Shown here: one piece after another, positions 51,279 through 60,445 of the stretch
Position numbering within the stretch: position 1 is the stretch's first letter
How the letters are laid out: every line of letters begins with the position of its first letter
NCBI GenBank assembly: GCA_004102645.1
Contig: CP034928.1
Location: 1,356,153-1,420,152 of the forward strand
Length of the DNA: 64,000 nt
Direction of reading: 5' to 3'
Origin: Candidatus Bipolaricaulis sibiricus
GTDB lineage: Bacteria > Bipolaricaulota > Bipolaricaulia > Bipolaricaulales > Bipolaricaulaceae
Position numbers and translations under genes: made by a program
Notes under the pieces: generated by a model
Database searches by the model: none
The model's input: the letters and a program-made list of their open reading frames with translations, nothing else
What the model was told of the DNA's origin: nothing

Positions 51279-52190
51279 ATGCACGTGCACGGAAGGATGG
51301 AACGCCGGCTTCTCCTGGCAGCAGGGGTAACGGGCCTGGTGTGCGTGGGGCAGGTCGTGGGCGGGCTCCTCACGGGGAGCTTGGCGCTCCTCGCCGACGC
51401 CGCGCACGTGTTCCTGGACGCGTTCGCCCTCACTCTGTCCTACGCAGCGATCCGTGCCGCTCGGCGGCCGCCCACCGCCCGCCACACCTACGGCTACCAC
51501 CGGGTGCAAGTTCTGGCCGCGCTCGTGAACGGGGGCACGCTGGCCGCGGTCGCCCTGGGGATCTTCCGAGAGGCGGTCGAGCGCATCCGCGCGCCGTCGC
51601 CGGTCCTCGCCGGACCGATGCTCGCCGTGGCGGGGGCAGGGTTGCTCGTCAACCTCGTCGTCGCCTGGATGCTGCACCGCCACGATCGGCACGACCTCAA
51701 CGTGCACAGCGCCTTCCTGCACGTGGTGGGCGACGCCCTCGGTTCCGTCGGTGTGATCGCAGCAGGGCTCGTCATCCTCCTCACGGGGTGGACGATCGCC
51801 GACCCGCTGGTGAGCATCACCATTGGGGCGATCATCCTCGCCGGTGCGGTACGGGTCCTACGCCGAACGGTCCACATCCTGGCCGAGGGCGTGCCGGAGG
51901 GGATGTCGGCCGCAGCGGTGCAGGACCGGATGGCGGCGGTCGGCGGGGTGAGCGAGGTCCACGACCTCCACGTGTGGACGGTGAGCCCGGGGTACATCGC
52001 CCTGTCCGCGCACGTCCTGATCGCCGATCAGGCGCTGAGCCGAGCCGAGGAGGTGAGGCGCGAGCTCCAGCGCGTGCTCGCGGACGAGTTCGGAATTCAC
52101 CACAGCACGATTCAGCTCGAGTGCACACATTGCCTGGGGGCCCCGGCCTGCCCCGGGCCGGGGTGTGCGGGCCCCTCGTTGGATCCCTGA
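51279..52190 (+). CDS. cation diffusion facilitator (CDF) metal exporter
   Basis: 303 residues. Exports Zn2+ or related metals in exchange for protons. Six helices, with the site-A motifs ALLADAAHVFLDAFAL in TM2 and HVVGDALGSVGV in TM5 (HxxxD, which favours zinc). His-rich HRHDRHDLNVHS lies in the loop between. The C-terminal cytoplasmic domain (VHDLHVWTVSPGYIALSAHV) dimerises. The end carries extra Cys (ECTHCLGAPACPGPGC), a possible metal sensor. Overlaps the next start. Confidence 0.93.
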   Translation: MHVHGRMERRLLLAAGVTGLVCVGQVVGGLLTGSLALLADAAHVFLDAFALTLSYAAIRAARRPPTARHTYGYHRVQVLAALVNGGTLAAVALGIFREAVERIRAPSPVLAGPMLAVAGAGLLVNLVVAWMLHRHDRHDLNVHSAFLHVVGDALGSVGVIAAGLVILLTGWTIADPLVSITIGAIILAGAVRVLRRTVHILAEGVPEGMSAAAVQDRMAAVGGVSEVHDLHVWTVSPGYIALSAHVLIADQALSRAEEVRRELQRVLADEFGIHHSTIQLECTHCLGAPACPGPGCAGPSLDP

Positions 52191-53344
52191 TGCAGTACCG
52201 GACGCTCGGTTCGCTCGAATGGAAGCCCTCCGCGCTCGGGTTGGGGGCGATGCGGCTCCCCACGCTCGACGGAGATCCCGGCCGAATCGACGAGGACCAC
52301 GCCGCGGAGATGGTCCACTACGCCCTCGACCACGGCGTGAACTACATCGACACCGCGTACGGCTACCACCAGGGGGAGAGCGAGCGGTTCCTCGGCCGCG
52401 TCCTCCATGGTCCGCACCGTGACAGGGCCCGGGTGGCCACCAAGCTCCCGTGCTGGCTCGTGAACGACCGGGGCGACTTCGATCGCCTATTCGACGAGCA
52501 GCGGGAGCGGCTGAGGCGCGAGCACGTGGACTTCTACCTCCTCCACGCCCTGAACGCGAAGACGTGGGCCCGGGTACGCGACCTCGGCGTGCTCGACTGG
52601 GCGGTGCGGGCGAAGGCCGACGGACGGATCGGCCACTTCGGGTTCTCGTTCCACGACGACTACCCCGTGTTCGAGGAGATCGTGGGCGCCTACACCGGGT
52701 GGGACTTCTGCCAGATCCAGTACAACTACATGGACGTGGACTTCCAGGCCGGGCAGCGGGGGCTCCGTTACGCTGCAGCGCGGGGCCTGGGGGTGGTGAT
52801 CATGGAGCCGCTGCGGGGTGGCGTCCTCGCTCGGCCGCCGGAGCCAGTGGCCGCGCTGTTCGCCCGCTCCGCCCGCGGCTGGACGCCAGCTGAGTGGGGC
52901 CTGCAGTGGCTGTGGAACCAGCCCGAGGTGTCCCTCGTCCTGAGCGGGATGAGCACGCTTGAGCAGGTGCGGGAGAACGTGGCGAGCGCGGCGCGCTCGG
53001 GGATCGGGACGTTCGGGCCGGAAGATCTCGCCCTCGTCGAGGGGGTTCGAGCGGCGTTCCTTTCACTGCGCCCGATCCCGTGCACCGGGTGCGGGTACTG
53101 CCTCCCCTGCCCGAGCGGGGTCGCGATCCCCCGAATCCTGGAGCTTGCGAACCAGGCCGCGATGTACGCCGACGCCTCCCCCGCGCGGTTCCGATACAGG
53201 ATGCTCGCCGCGGAGGAGCGGGGCGATCGGTGCACCGATTGCCACGCCTGCGACGCGCGCTGCCCACAGGGGATCGCGGTCTCGGACTGGATCGCAGACG
53301 CCCACGCCACGTTGCGGGACGCAACGGAGCCCCGGTCAGGGTAG
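52190..53344 (+). CDS. aldo/keto reductase with C-terminal 4Fe-4S domain
   Basis: 384 residues. The barrel starts QYRTLGSLEWKPSALGLGAM and holds the family residues Asp and Tyr in NYIDTAYGYHQGESE, Lys in VATKLPCW and His in DFYLLHALN. The last ~80 residues have CTGCGYCLPCP and CTDCHACDARCP, so electrons probably pass through iron-sulfur clusters, as in ferredoxin-linked members of this group (COG1453). Substrate unknown. Starts at the stop of the CDF gene; converges with the 53336 gene. Confidence 0.9.
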   Translation: MQYRTLGSLEWKPSALGLGAMRLPTLDGDPGRIDEDHAAEMVHYALDHGVNYIDTAYGYHQGESERFLGRVLHGPHRDRARVATKLPCWLVNDRGDFDRLFDEQRERLRREHVDFYLLHALNAKTWARVRDLGVLDWAVRAKADGRIGHFGFSFHDDYPVFEEIVGAYTGWDFCQIQYNYMDVDFQAGQRGLRYAAARGLGVVIMEPLRGGVLARPPEPVAALFARSARGWTPAEWGLQWLWNQPEVSLVLSGMSTLEQVRENVASAARSGIGTFGPEDLALVEGVRAAFLSLRPIPCTGCGYCLPCPSGVAIPRILELANQAAMYADASPARFRYRMLAAEERGDRCTDCHACDARCPQGIAVSDWIADAHATLRDATEPRSG

Positions 53345-53899
53345 GTCCGCACTCCTTCCCACCGGGGCGAGGACCTCCCGCCACCTCGGGCCGGCAGCGT
53401 TGTGGACAAGCCGGTACGCGGGCCGGTTCAGCTCCCGGTACTGCGCCGAGTGCCCGGGCAGGTGCTTCCCCGACCGCAGGACCTCCCCCCAACGGTCGAG
53501 CTCGGCCTCCCGGAACGGGATTCTCCCCTCCCGCGCCAGTGCGGAGGCCTCGTTCCACAGCGTGAGAAGATCCTCTAGCCGCCCCCCTCGGGGGGGTTGG
53601 TCGGCGAAGAGCGGGGCGAGGTCGGCCAAGCAGAGCCCGGCTCCCTTCGCCGGCCGGAGGTTGAGGCGGGCGATCGGGTCGACCGGGTGAACGGGCTCGA
53701 GGAGGACTTCCCCTGCAAGGGCGACGGGACCGAGGCCTTCCCACTCTTCCTCCAGTGCCCGGATGAACCGCTCTCGATCGCCGAGCAGGTGGTCCATCCC
53801 CATCACGCCCTGGTAGAGGAGCTTGGCGAGATCCGCGGACCCGAACCCGGGATGCAGCTTCAGGTGGAGCCGGACGAGCGAGAGCAGGTCTTCCCTCAC
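53336..53899 (-). CDS. hypothetical helical protein
   Basis: 187 residues from GTG 53899, which overlaps the previous stop (GTGA). Mostly helical and charged: VREDLLSLVRLHLKLHPGFG, SADLAKLLYQGVMGMDHLLG, RERFIRALEEEWEGLGP, then a conserved-looking PVDPIARLNLRPAKGAGLCL. No family recognised; looks cytoplasmic. Longer upstream reading is not supported, because it would lie over the next gene. Confidence 0.55.
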   Translation of the reverse strand: MREDLLSLVRLHLKLHPGFGSADLAKLLYQGVMGMDHLLGDRERFIRALEEEWEGLGPVALAGEVLLEPVHPVDPIARLNLRPAKGAGLCLADLAPLFADQPPRGGRLEDLLTLWNEASALAREGRIPFREAELDRWGEVLRSGKHLPGHSAQYRELNRPAYRLVHNAAGPRWREVLAPVGRSADLP

Positions 53900-54105
53900 C
53901 TCAGCCGCAACCGGAAGTAGAGGTGCAGGAGCAGGCCAACGACCGCCCCGGCGGCAGCGCCGAACCCCGCGTCTTGGAAGAACGCGCCGGCGGCGGCCCC
54001 CACCCCGGCCCCCAAGACCAGGTCCCGGCCCAGGCCAACCCACCACGGCCTGGACCGGACCCGTCGCTCAGCTACCCTTGTTCGGCCCCGTCGCCGGACA
54101 GACAC
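53896..54105 (-). CDS. small glycine-zipper membrane protein
   Basis: 69 residues. Arg-rich N-terminus, then GLGRDLVLGAGVGAAAGAFF and GFGAAAGAVVGLLLHLYFRL, a glycine-zipper-like pair of membrane segments. Its start overlaps the end of porB by 34 bases, and its stop overlaps the next start as GTGA. No function known. Confidence 0.45.
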   Translation of the reverse strand: MSVRRRGRTRVAERRVRSRPWWVGLGRDLVLGAGVGAAAGAFFQDAGFGAAAGAVVGLLLHLYFRLRLR

Positions 54106-55031
54106 TGCTCCTTCCTCAAGAGGTCGTTCCAGTGCCTATCCACTGCTGCCTGGAACTCGGCGATTCGCTCTTTGCCCTTCGGATCGCGGAACAGATGCCG
54201 GAAACGACCTTGGGTCTTGAGCCACTCTTCGACCGGCACGTGCTGCTTGGGCTTGTAGTTGATCTTGTACTTCCCCTCGATCACCTCGTACAGCGGCCAG
54301 TACCGAGTCTCCACAGCAAGCTTGGACTGAACAATCGCGCTGTCGCGCGGGGTGCGCCACCCCAGCGGGCATGTCGTGAGGACGTTGAGGAACTTCGGGC
54401 CGTCGAACTTCATCGCCCGTTCCACCTTGTTCGCGAGGTCGATGAGGTGGGACACGGCGGCCTGGCCCACATAGGGGACGTGGTGCCCAACGACGATCTC
54501 GGTCAGGTCCTTGCGGTCCTGGGGCTTGCCAGGAATCTCGTCGCCGACCGGAGAGGTCGTCGCCGACGCGCAGCGGGGGGTGGCGCTCGAGCGCTGGACC
54601 CCGGTGTTCATGTACGCTTCGTTGTTCACGCACACGTAGAGGAAGTCGTGGCCCCGCTCCAGCGCCCCCGACAGGGCCTGAAGGCCGATGTCATACGTGC
54701 CACCGTCGCCCCCGAACACCACGAACCGGATCCGCTTCTTGACGACACCCGTCTTCGTCAGGGCCCTGTACGCCGCCTCGACACCCGAGATCACTGCCCC
54801 CGCGTTCTCGAACGCGACGTGGATCCAGGGCACGTTCCATGCCGTCCCGGGGAAGCGGCTCGTCGCCACCTCGAGGCACCCTGTGGGGCTCGCTGCCACC
54901 ACCGGCTCCTCGATCGCGTTGAGGACCGTACGCACCACCATCGGTTCGGCGCACCCTGCGCACAGCGTGTGCCCCGGTGTGAACCGAACTTCCTTCTCCT
55001 CTCGTTGAGCCAGCGTCTTGATGTTGGGCAT
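54072..55031 (-). CDS. porB: pyruvate:ferredoxin oxidoreductase, beta subunit
   Basis: 319 residues. Thiamine-binding half: FTPGHTLCAGCAEPMVVRTV with its Cys pair, ASPTGCLEVATSRFP, the GDGGTYDIGLQALSGALERG motif and VNNEAYMNTGVQRSSATP. RFPGTAWNVPW and TCPLGWRTP are typical of PorB. Oxidises pyruvate to acetyl-CoA with ferredoxin. ATG at 55031 with GGGAG upstream; ends at the small gene at 53896. Confidence 0.93.
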   Translation of the reverse strand: MPNIKTLAQREEKEVRFTPGHTLCAGCAEPMVVRTVLNAIEEPVVAASPTGCLEVATSRFPGTAWNVPWIHVAFENAGAVISGVEAAYRALTKTGVVKKRIRFVVFGGDGGTYDIGLQALSGALERGHDFLYVCVNNEAYMNTGVQRSSATPRCASATTSPVGDEIPGKPQDRKDLTEIVVGHHVPYVGQAAVSHLIDLANKVERAMKFDGPKFLNVLTTCPLGWRTPRDSAIVQSKLAVETRYWPLYEVIEGKYKINYKPKQHVPVEEWLKTQGRFRHLFRDPKGKERIAEFQAAVDRHWNDLLRKEQCLSGDGAEQG

Positions 55032-55033
55032 CG

Positions 55034-56197
55034 TCACTCCCTGAGGCCGATGTACCGGAGGACCTCGTCCGGACGGGCCTTACCGAGCCCCGTGAGCACC
55101 TCTTCCAACTGCTCAGCGGTGATGTCACGTCCGCCGAGGCCGTAGATGTAGTTGTGAAGCGCGGGTCGAGTTGCGGAGCGCAACAGCGACGTCGCAACGT
55201 CACTGTAGAGGGCGCCCATCGCCCCGAACGAGATGGCTCGATCGAGGACTCCCACGTGCTTCACGTGTGTAAGGGCTGCGGCCACCTCGTGGTACGGGAA
55301 CGGACGGTACAGCCACACTTTGAGGAGCCCGACCCTCTCGCCCTTCGCCCGCAGCGCGTCGACGGCAACCTTGGCCGTGCCCGCGGTCGAACCGAGCACC
55401 ACCAGCGCCCGGTCCGCGTCATCGAGGTGGTACTTGTCCACGAATCCGCCATAGGCGCGGCCGGAGGTCTTGGCATACGCCCTCTGGACCTCGAGAAACA
55501 CGGCGGGGATCTCCTCCATCGCCGCCTGCTGCGCCCGTTTGAGCTCGAAGTAGTAGTCGGGCATCGCGAACGGCCCCCACGTCACGGGCCTGTCCGTGTC
55601 GAGGAGTGGGTGTACGGGCTGGAAGGCCCCGACGAACTTCTTCGCCACCGCGTCCTCGAGAGGTTCGACAACCTGCGAGGTGTGGGTGAGCGCGAATCCA
55701 TCCAGGTTCACGATCCCCGGGAGCCGTACCTTGGCGTGCTCCGCGATCCGTTGGGCAATCAGGGTGTAGTCGTACGCCTCCTGGGCGCTCTCGCAGAACA
55801 CCTGGAACGCACCTGCATCCCGGGCGAGGTAGGCATCGGAGTGGTCACAGTGGATGTTGATCGGTGCCGACAGCGACCGGTTGGCGAGCGCCGTCACAAT
55901 CGGAAGTCGCATCCCCGCCGCGATGTACAGGACCTCCACGAGCAAGGCCAGCCCCTGCGAGGACGTGGCCGTCATCACCCGTGCCCCCGCCGCTGCCGCG
56001 CCCACGCACGCCGACATCGCGGAGTGCTCGCTTTCGACCGGTACGAGCTCGGTGTGCACAATCCCGTCGTGGACGTAGTCCGCGTAGTACTCCGCGATCT
56101 CCGACTGAGGGGTGATGGGGTACACCGCCACCACGTCCGGTTCGATCTGCCGCATCGCCTCCGCCACCGCCTTGTGGCCGGTCATCACCTTGCGCAT
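55034..56197 (-). CDS. porA: pyruvate:ferredoxin oxidoreductase, alpha subunit
   Basis: 387 residues. VMTGHKAVAEAMRQIEPDVV and AVYPITPQSEIAEYYADYVH begin the pyrimidine-binding domain; ESEHSAMSACVGAAAAGARV and TATSSQGLALLVEVLYIAAG are typical of PorA. Followed by porB at three bases. The ATG at 56197 overlaps the end of porD by 13 bases. Confidence 0.94.
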   Translation of the reverse strand: MRKVMTGHKAVAEAMRQIEPDVVAVYPITPQSEIAEYYADYVHDGIVHTELVPVESEHSAMSACVGAAAAGARVMTATSSQGLALLVEVLYIAAGMRLPIVTALANRSLSAPINIHCDHSDAYLARDAGAFQVFCESAQEAYDYTLIAQRIAEHAKVRLPGIVNLDGFALTHTSQVVEPLEDAVAKKFVGAFQPVHPLLDTDRPVTWGPFAMPDYYFELKRAQQAAMEEIPAVFLEVQRAYAKTSGRAYGGFVDKYHLDDADRALVVLGSTAGTAKVAVDALRAKGERVGLLKVWLYRPFPYHEVAAALTHVKHVGVLDRAISFGAMGALYSDVATSLLRSATRPALHNYIYGLGGRDITAEQLEEVLTGLGKARPDEVLRYIGLRE

Positions 56198-56487
56198 GTT
56201 CCCTCCCGCTCCGGCACCATCTCGATCGCGTCCTTGGGGCAGATCGCCGCGCACACTCCGCACCCCTTGCAGTGGTCGTAGTCCACCCCGGTCACTTTCT
56301 GGTCGCGGATGACGATCGAGGTGTCCGGGCAATGGAGCCAGCACTGGAGGCACTGGATGCACTTCTCCTCGTTCCACACCGGCCGCTCGGCCCGCCAGCT
56401 ACCGGTCTTGTTCAACGCAGCCGCCGCGCCACCGGGCACTACCCCGCCGAGCGGCAGATCTCGCCACCCTTTGAGCTCAGTGGCCAC
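56185..56487 (-). CDS. porD: pyruvate:ferredoxin oxidoreductase, delta (ferredoxin) subunit
   Basis: 100 residues from GTG 56487. WNEEKCIQCLQCWLHCPDTS and CKGCGVCAAICP are two 4Fe-4S sites. The GWRDLPLGGVV start is the usual PorD N-terminus. It overlaps the end of porG by 11 bases and the start of porA by 13. Confidence 0.92.
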   Translation of the reverse strand: MATELKGWRDLPLGGVVPGGAAAALNKTGSWRAERPVWNEEKCIQCLQCWLHCPDTSIVIRDQKVTGVDYDHCKGCGVCAAICPKDAIEMVPEREGTCAR

Positions 56488-57046
56488 GGGCAACCTCCTT
56501 CTTCGCCGTCTCGTACGCAACGCGCAGGGCAGCGATGTTCTTGTCGAGCATCTCATTCGAGATCCGCTCGCCCATCGTGCGGCGAACCTCCTCTTCGACA
56601 AGGTTCCACGCCGTGCCGAGGACCGCGGCCACCGCGCCCAGCATCGGGATATTGGCAAACCCAGTTCCCGCCTCGCGGCCGATCCGGTCCGCATCGACAA
56701 CGACAACTCTCCCCTTGAACCCGGTTCGCCTCCGGATTTCCTCAGCGGAGCACGACGTGTTGACAACGAGTGTCCCGTTGGGATGGAGCCCCTCGATGGG
56801 CTTCTCGGCCGTCAGCAGCGACTCGTCCACCACCACCGCGATATCGGGGGAGTAGACCGCAGAGTGGACACGGATCTCCTCGTCCGAAATGCGGTTGTAG
56901 GCCCGGATCGGGGCCCCCGATCGCTCGGGACCGAACTCGGGGAACGCCTGCACGTACTTGCCTTCGCGCAGGTTGATCTGGGCGAGGACCTGGGACACCG
57001 TCTTCGCGCCCTGTCCGCCTCGCCCGTGCCAGCGGATTTCCTTCAT
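56477..57046 (-). CDS. porG: pyruvate:ferredoxin oxidoreductase, gamma subunit
   Basis: 189 residues. IRWHGRGGQGAKTVSQVLAQ and FPEFGPERSGAPIRAYNRIS are the gamma-domain signatures; PDIAVVVDESLL follows. First gene of the porG-D-A-B operon. Strong GAGGAGGG site before the ATG and a perfect TATAAT (57078-57073) about 27 bases upstream. Confidence 0.94.
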   Translation of the reverse strand: MKEIRWHGRGGQGAKTVSQVLAQINLREGKYVQAFPEFGPERSGAPIRAYNRISDEEIRVHSAVYSPDIAVVVDESLLTAEKPIEGLHPNGTLVVNTSCSAEEIRRRTGFKGRVVVVDADRIGREAGTGFANIPMLGAVAAVLGTAWNLVEEEVRRTMGERISNEMLDKNIAALRVAYETAKKEVARGH

Positions 57047-57072
57047 CGAGACCCTCCTCTGCAGGATGGATC

Positions 57073-57078
57073 ATTATA
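57073..57078 (-). promoter_or_regulatory. -10 element of the por operon
   Basis: Perfect TATAAT on the minus strand, ~27 bases before the porG ATG; I see no good -35 at the right distance. Confidence 0.5.
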
Positions 57079-57129
57079 ACCCGCCGCGCGGGAACCCCCA
57101 GGCGACGCCCCTCCCTGGGCTTCACGGCC

Positions 57130-58690
57130 TCACGCGCCGCCGCCTCCATCTTGGGCAGATTCCCGGATCTGTCGCGCGTAGAGCACAGCGAACGGCCCCG
57201 GTTCTTGGCGGAGATCCCCGAACGTCCCGATCTGGGCCATACGGCCGTGATCCAGCACCACGATCTTGTCCACCCAACCCAGCCGGATCACGCGGTGGGT
57301 GGCGACGATGACGAGCCGTGTCTGTGCTAGCTCTCGGACAGCGCGGATCACCGCCTGCTCCGCCTCCGTGTCCAGGTGGCTCGTCGGCTCGTCGAGAACC
57401 ACGATCGGAGCCACCTTCAGGAATGCCCGCACCACAGCGATGCGTTGCCTCTGGCCCCCGGAGAGGTTGCCCACGGGGGTGGCCCACCTCTCAGGGAGTT
57501 CGGAAACCAACTCGGGGATCTCAAACAGGCGAAAGATCTCCCCTGCAAGCCCGTCATGCGAAGCGGAATCAATGCAGCCTGGGCAGACCCTCCCCAGGTT
57601 CTCGGCGATGGTGAGCGGGAAGAGCTGGAGATCCGGGGGACAGAGGGCACTGGTCCGACGGAGGTCTCCAGGACGAGCCATCAGGGCACGGTCACCGTCT
57701 CCGACGCGGGCTTCCCCGCGCGTAGCCCTAAAGAGGCCGCACAGGATCTTCAGCAGGGTGCTCTTCCCGGAGCCACTCTCACCGACGACTGCCACCCCCT
57801 CGCCTCTCTTCACCCTCAACGAGGCCGCGGTGAGCGCTGGGGTCGGCGCTCCGGGGTAGGTGAACGACACCCGATCGAGTGCGATCCACTGTAGGAGATC
57901 GCCTGCGTACAGGGCAGGGGATGCATAGGGGTCCCCCTCCTGACAGAGAAGCTCGGTCACCCGTCTCCCAGCGACAACGCCCTGTTGAAGCTGAGACCAA
58001 AGGGAAACGATCCCGGTAAGGGGTTGGACGGTCTGGCTGGCCAGCTGGGCGATCCCGATCGCCCCGCCGGGGGAGATCGCCCCCCGGAACGCCATCAATC
58101 CTGCCCCGAGCTTGACCGCGGGGTACAACCCGCCCCCTGTGACCGAGGCGGCGGCGGGGGCCCATCCCTGAACCTTTCCCCGCTTGGAGACAGAGGCCCG
58201 GTGTTGGCCCACTACCCGCTCCACGTAGGAGAGAACCTGCGTTCGGCTCCAAGGCCCTTGATAGTCAGGATCCCGCGGGCCAGCCTCAAGCCTCCTGACA
58301 TCACCTGGGCCAAGGCGGCCTGCTCTGCTTGTGTGGAATCCCGGACCCGCCCCGGGAATCGGGCGTTGGCCATGACCGCCGCCCCGGCGAGGGCCAGCAT
58401 GAGGACACCGTGGGCCAACTCCACCAGATGAGAACCCCCACCACAGTGACCAGGCCGAGGGCCAGGCTGGCAAGAGAGGTCGTCTGCCCCGCTAGAGCGT
58501 CACCGAGGAGACGGGAGTCGTTGACCAGAGCGGAGTGAACTTCCCCGGCCCCCCGCTCGTCGAAGTGGGAAAGGGGAAGGCGAATCGCCTTCCGATACAG
58601 AGCATCGCGTACTGAGGCCAGCCCGCGGTAGAGTCCCAGGGCGTGGTGTAGATCCGGTGGGGTGAAGGCAGTGTGCCGTGCAGGTGGGCA
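57130..58690 (-). pseudogene. decayed ABC exporter (fused membrane and ATPase domains)
   Basis: The ATPase half is intact: Walker A GESGSGKST, signature LSGGQRQR, Walker B IVVLDEPTSHLD, H-loop VATHRVIRL. The membrane half is spread over three frames: YRKAIRLPLSHFDERGAGEV (from ~58690), GGLRLARGILTIKGLGAERR in the next, and LSYVERVVGQHRASVSKRGK in the last. Two frameshifts near 58430 and 58230 are needed to join them. The first ~80 residues are missing, and the break lies where a decayed transposase gene begins. Probably once a lipid or peptide exporter, now inactive. Confidence 0.75.
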
Positions 58691-58736
58691 CATCGGGCTT
58701 GACGAGAAGGCCGCCAGAGGGTTCCTGTGAAGCTAT

Positions 58737-60053
58737 CTCAGTCTGGAAGGAGGAACCCAACCGATGGCCGATGTGAGGATCGCGCTTAGGGAGCTTTTGC
58801 GCAAGTACCGGGACGACACGGAGGTGGACGCCCTGAAGGAGGGCCTGGTGCTCCTCGTCCAGGAGCTCCGTGGAGGCGGAGGTGAAGGAGAAGACCGGGG
58901 CCGAGCGGTACGAGCGAACGTCCGGTCGCCAGACGTACCGCAACGGGTACCGCCCGAGACGGTGGGACACCCGGGTCGGCACGGTGACGCTCCGGATCCC
59001 CAAGGTTCGTCAAGGGAGCTACTTCCCGGCGTTGCTTGAGCCTCGGAGGAGGACGGAGAAGGCCCTTCTCTCGGTGGTCCAGGAGGCGTACGTCCACGGG
59101 GTGAGCACACGGAAGGTGGACGACCTTGTCTGAGCCCTTGGGATCGAGGGGATCTCCCGGAGCGAGGTGTCGCGGATCTGTGATGCCCTCGACGAGCGGA
59201 TGGAGGCGTTCCGGAACCGTCCCTTGACCGGGGAGTACCCGTACGGGTAGCTCGATGCGACGGTGGTCAAGGTTCGGGAAGGAGGCCGGGGGGCGAACAT
59301 GGCGGCGGTGGTCGCCGTGGGGGTTACCCGGACCGGAGAGCGGGAGGTCCTGGGGTTCGACGTGGGCCCTGCGGAGAGCTACGGGTTCTGGGTGGCGTTC
59401 TTGCGGGGACTTGCCAGCCGGGGGCTCTTCGGGGTGAAGCTCGCGATCTCCGATGCGCATGTCGGGCTCAGGCAGGCGTTGTCCGAGGCCCTGGCCGGGG
59501 CCTCTTGGCAGCGGTGCCGGGTGCACTTCATGCGGAACCCCCTGGGTCTGGTTCCGGGGGGAGCGCAGCCGCTGGTCGGGGCATGGGTGCGAACGATCTT
59601 CGCCCTACCCGACCAAGACGCAGCGCGGGAGCAGCTGGAGCTGGTCGCCGGGAGCATCGACGGGAAGTCCCCCAAGGCAGCGGACCTCCTCCGGGAGGCG
59701 GGGGAGGATGTGATCGCGCACATGGCGTTCCCACAGGCGCACTGGCGGAGGATCCACTCGACGAACGTGCTCGAGCGGTTGCACCGTGAGGTCAACCGCA
59801 GGTGCAACGTGGTGGGGATCTTCCCGAACGCACGGTCGGCCCTACGGCTGATCGGGGCGGTCCAGGAGGAACAGGGAGACGAGTGGCTGGCCGTGCGCCG
59901 GTACTTCAGCTTGGGGTCGATGGCCGTGCTCTACGGGAGCTCCCCGGAGGAGCTCGAAGTCCTTCCCCTGGAGGTCCCGAAGGAGGTGATCGCCCTCTAG
60001 CGCGTCACTACCGACGAGGAACCCAATCTACACCACTTGACGGGACGCGACCC
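58737..60053 (+). mobile_element. remnant of an IS256-type insertion sequence
   Basis: Holds the broken transposase gene below. The right end probably lies near the CTACACCACTTGACGGGACG motif (60029-60048), typical of IS256-type ends. I cannot find a convincing left inverted repeat, so the left boundary is approximate. Confidence 0.55.
58764..60000 (+). pseudogene. IS256/Mutator-family transposase, frameshifted and with two nonsense codons
   Basis: The product would be ~410 residues. The first ~37 codons (MADVRIALRELLRKYRDD) are in one frame, then the gene continues one frame over from about 58870 (GAERYERTSGRQTYRNGYRP, TVTLRIPKVRQGSYFP). A TGA follows VDDLV at 59131-59133 and a TAG follows YPYG at 59248-59250, in the position of the Trp in YLWLDAT, before the first catalytic Asp. 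The DDE residues are present: LDAT, ISDAH, and the Glu in NVLERLHREVNRR. Non-functional as it stands. Confidence 0.85.
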
Positions 60054-60390
60054 TAACTTCCGACAGCGCTTTCTCGTCCAACACGGAAAGGACCCAACCT
60101 GCCTGGCGCTGTGGACACTCACTACCCCTCTCGCTTGATCGAATCGAGGACATCCCCGTCACCCCCGATCGTCCTCTTCCCACGCTCAACAATCGATCAC
60201 GGTCGTCGACTCGATACCGCCTCTTGACGGCTTAATCGTAGTAGAATATCACGAACTGTCCAACACTGTCCTGAAGTCCCTGGCGCAGACTGATCCACTC
60301 CAGCTGTGTCCGAACCTGTCATCGCTTGGGGAACGCAGCATTGCCGTCCGAACGTCCACATGGCGGGAGCGAACGCCACACGAACCGGGC
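60001..60390. other. intergenic stretch with IS right end
   Basis: 390 bases without a gene I can support. It holds the putative right end of the IS remnant (60029-60053). It is noticeably richer in A/T and TC dinucleotides than the rest of the window around 60120-60260, consistent with transferred or decayed DNA. Confidence 0.5.
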
Positions 60391-60421
60391 AGCAAAAGAA
60401 GGGCGGCCGCAGCGGCCGCCC
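60391..60421 (-). terminator. Rho-independent terminator of the Crp/Fnr gene
   Basis: 10-bp stem GGGCGGCCGC/GCGGCCGCCC (60401-60421 on the map) followed on the minus strand by TTCTTTTG, about 25 bases after the stop codon. Confidence 0.8.
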
Positions 60422-60445
60422 AACCAGGTGCCACCCCTTCCCGCC

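Noticed and set aside
59131-59250. Reading the TGA and TAG in the transposase as recoded sense codons
   Set aside because: There is also a frameshift in the same gene, and recognised genes elsewhere in the window end normally at TGA and TAG.
60197-60379. Possible small minus-strand gene after the IS remnant, as the missing N-terminus of the ABC exporter
   Set aside because: The sequence shows no membrane helices or exporter motifs and has no ribosome-binding site.
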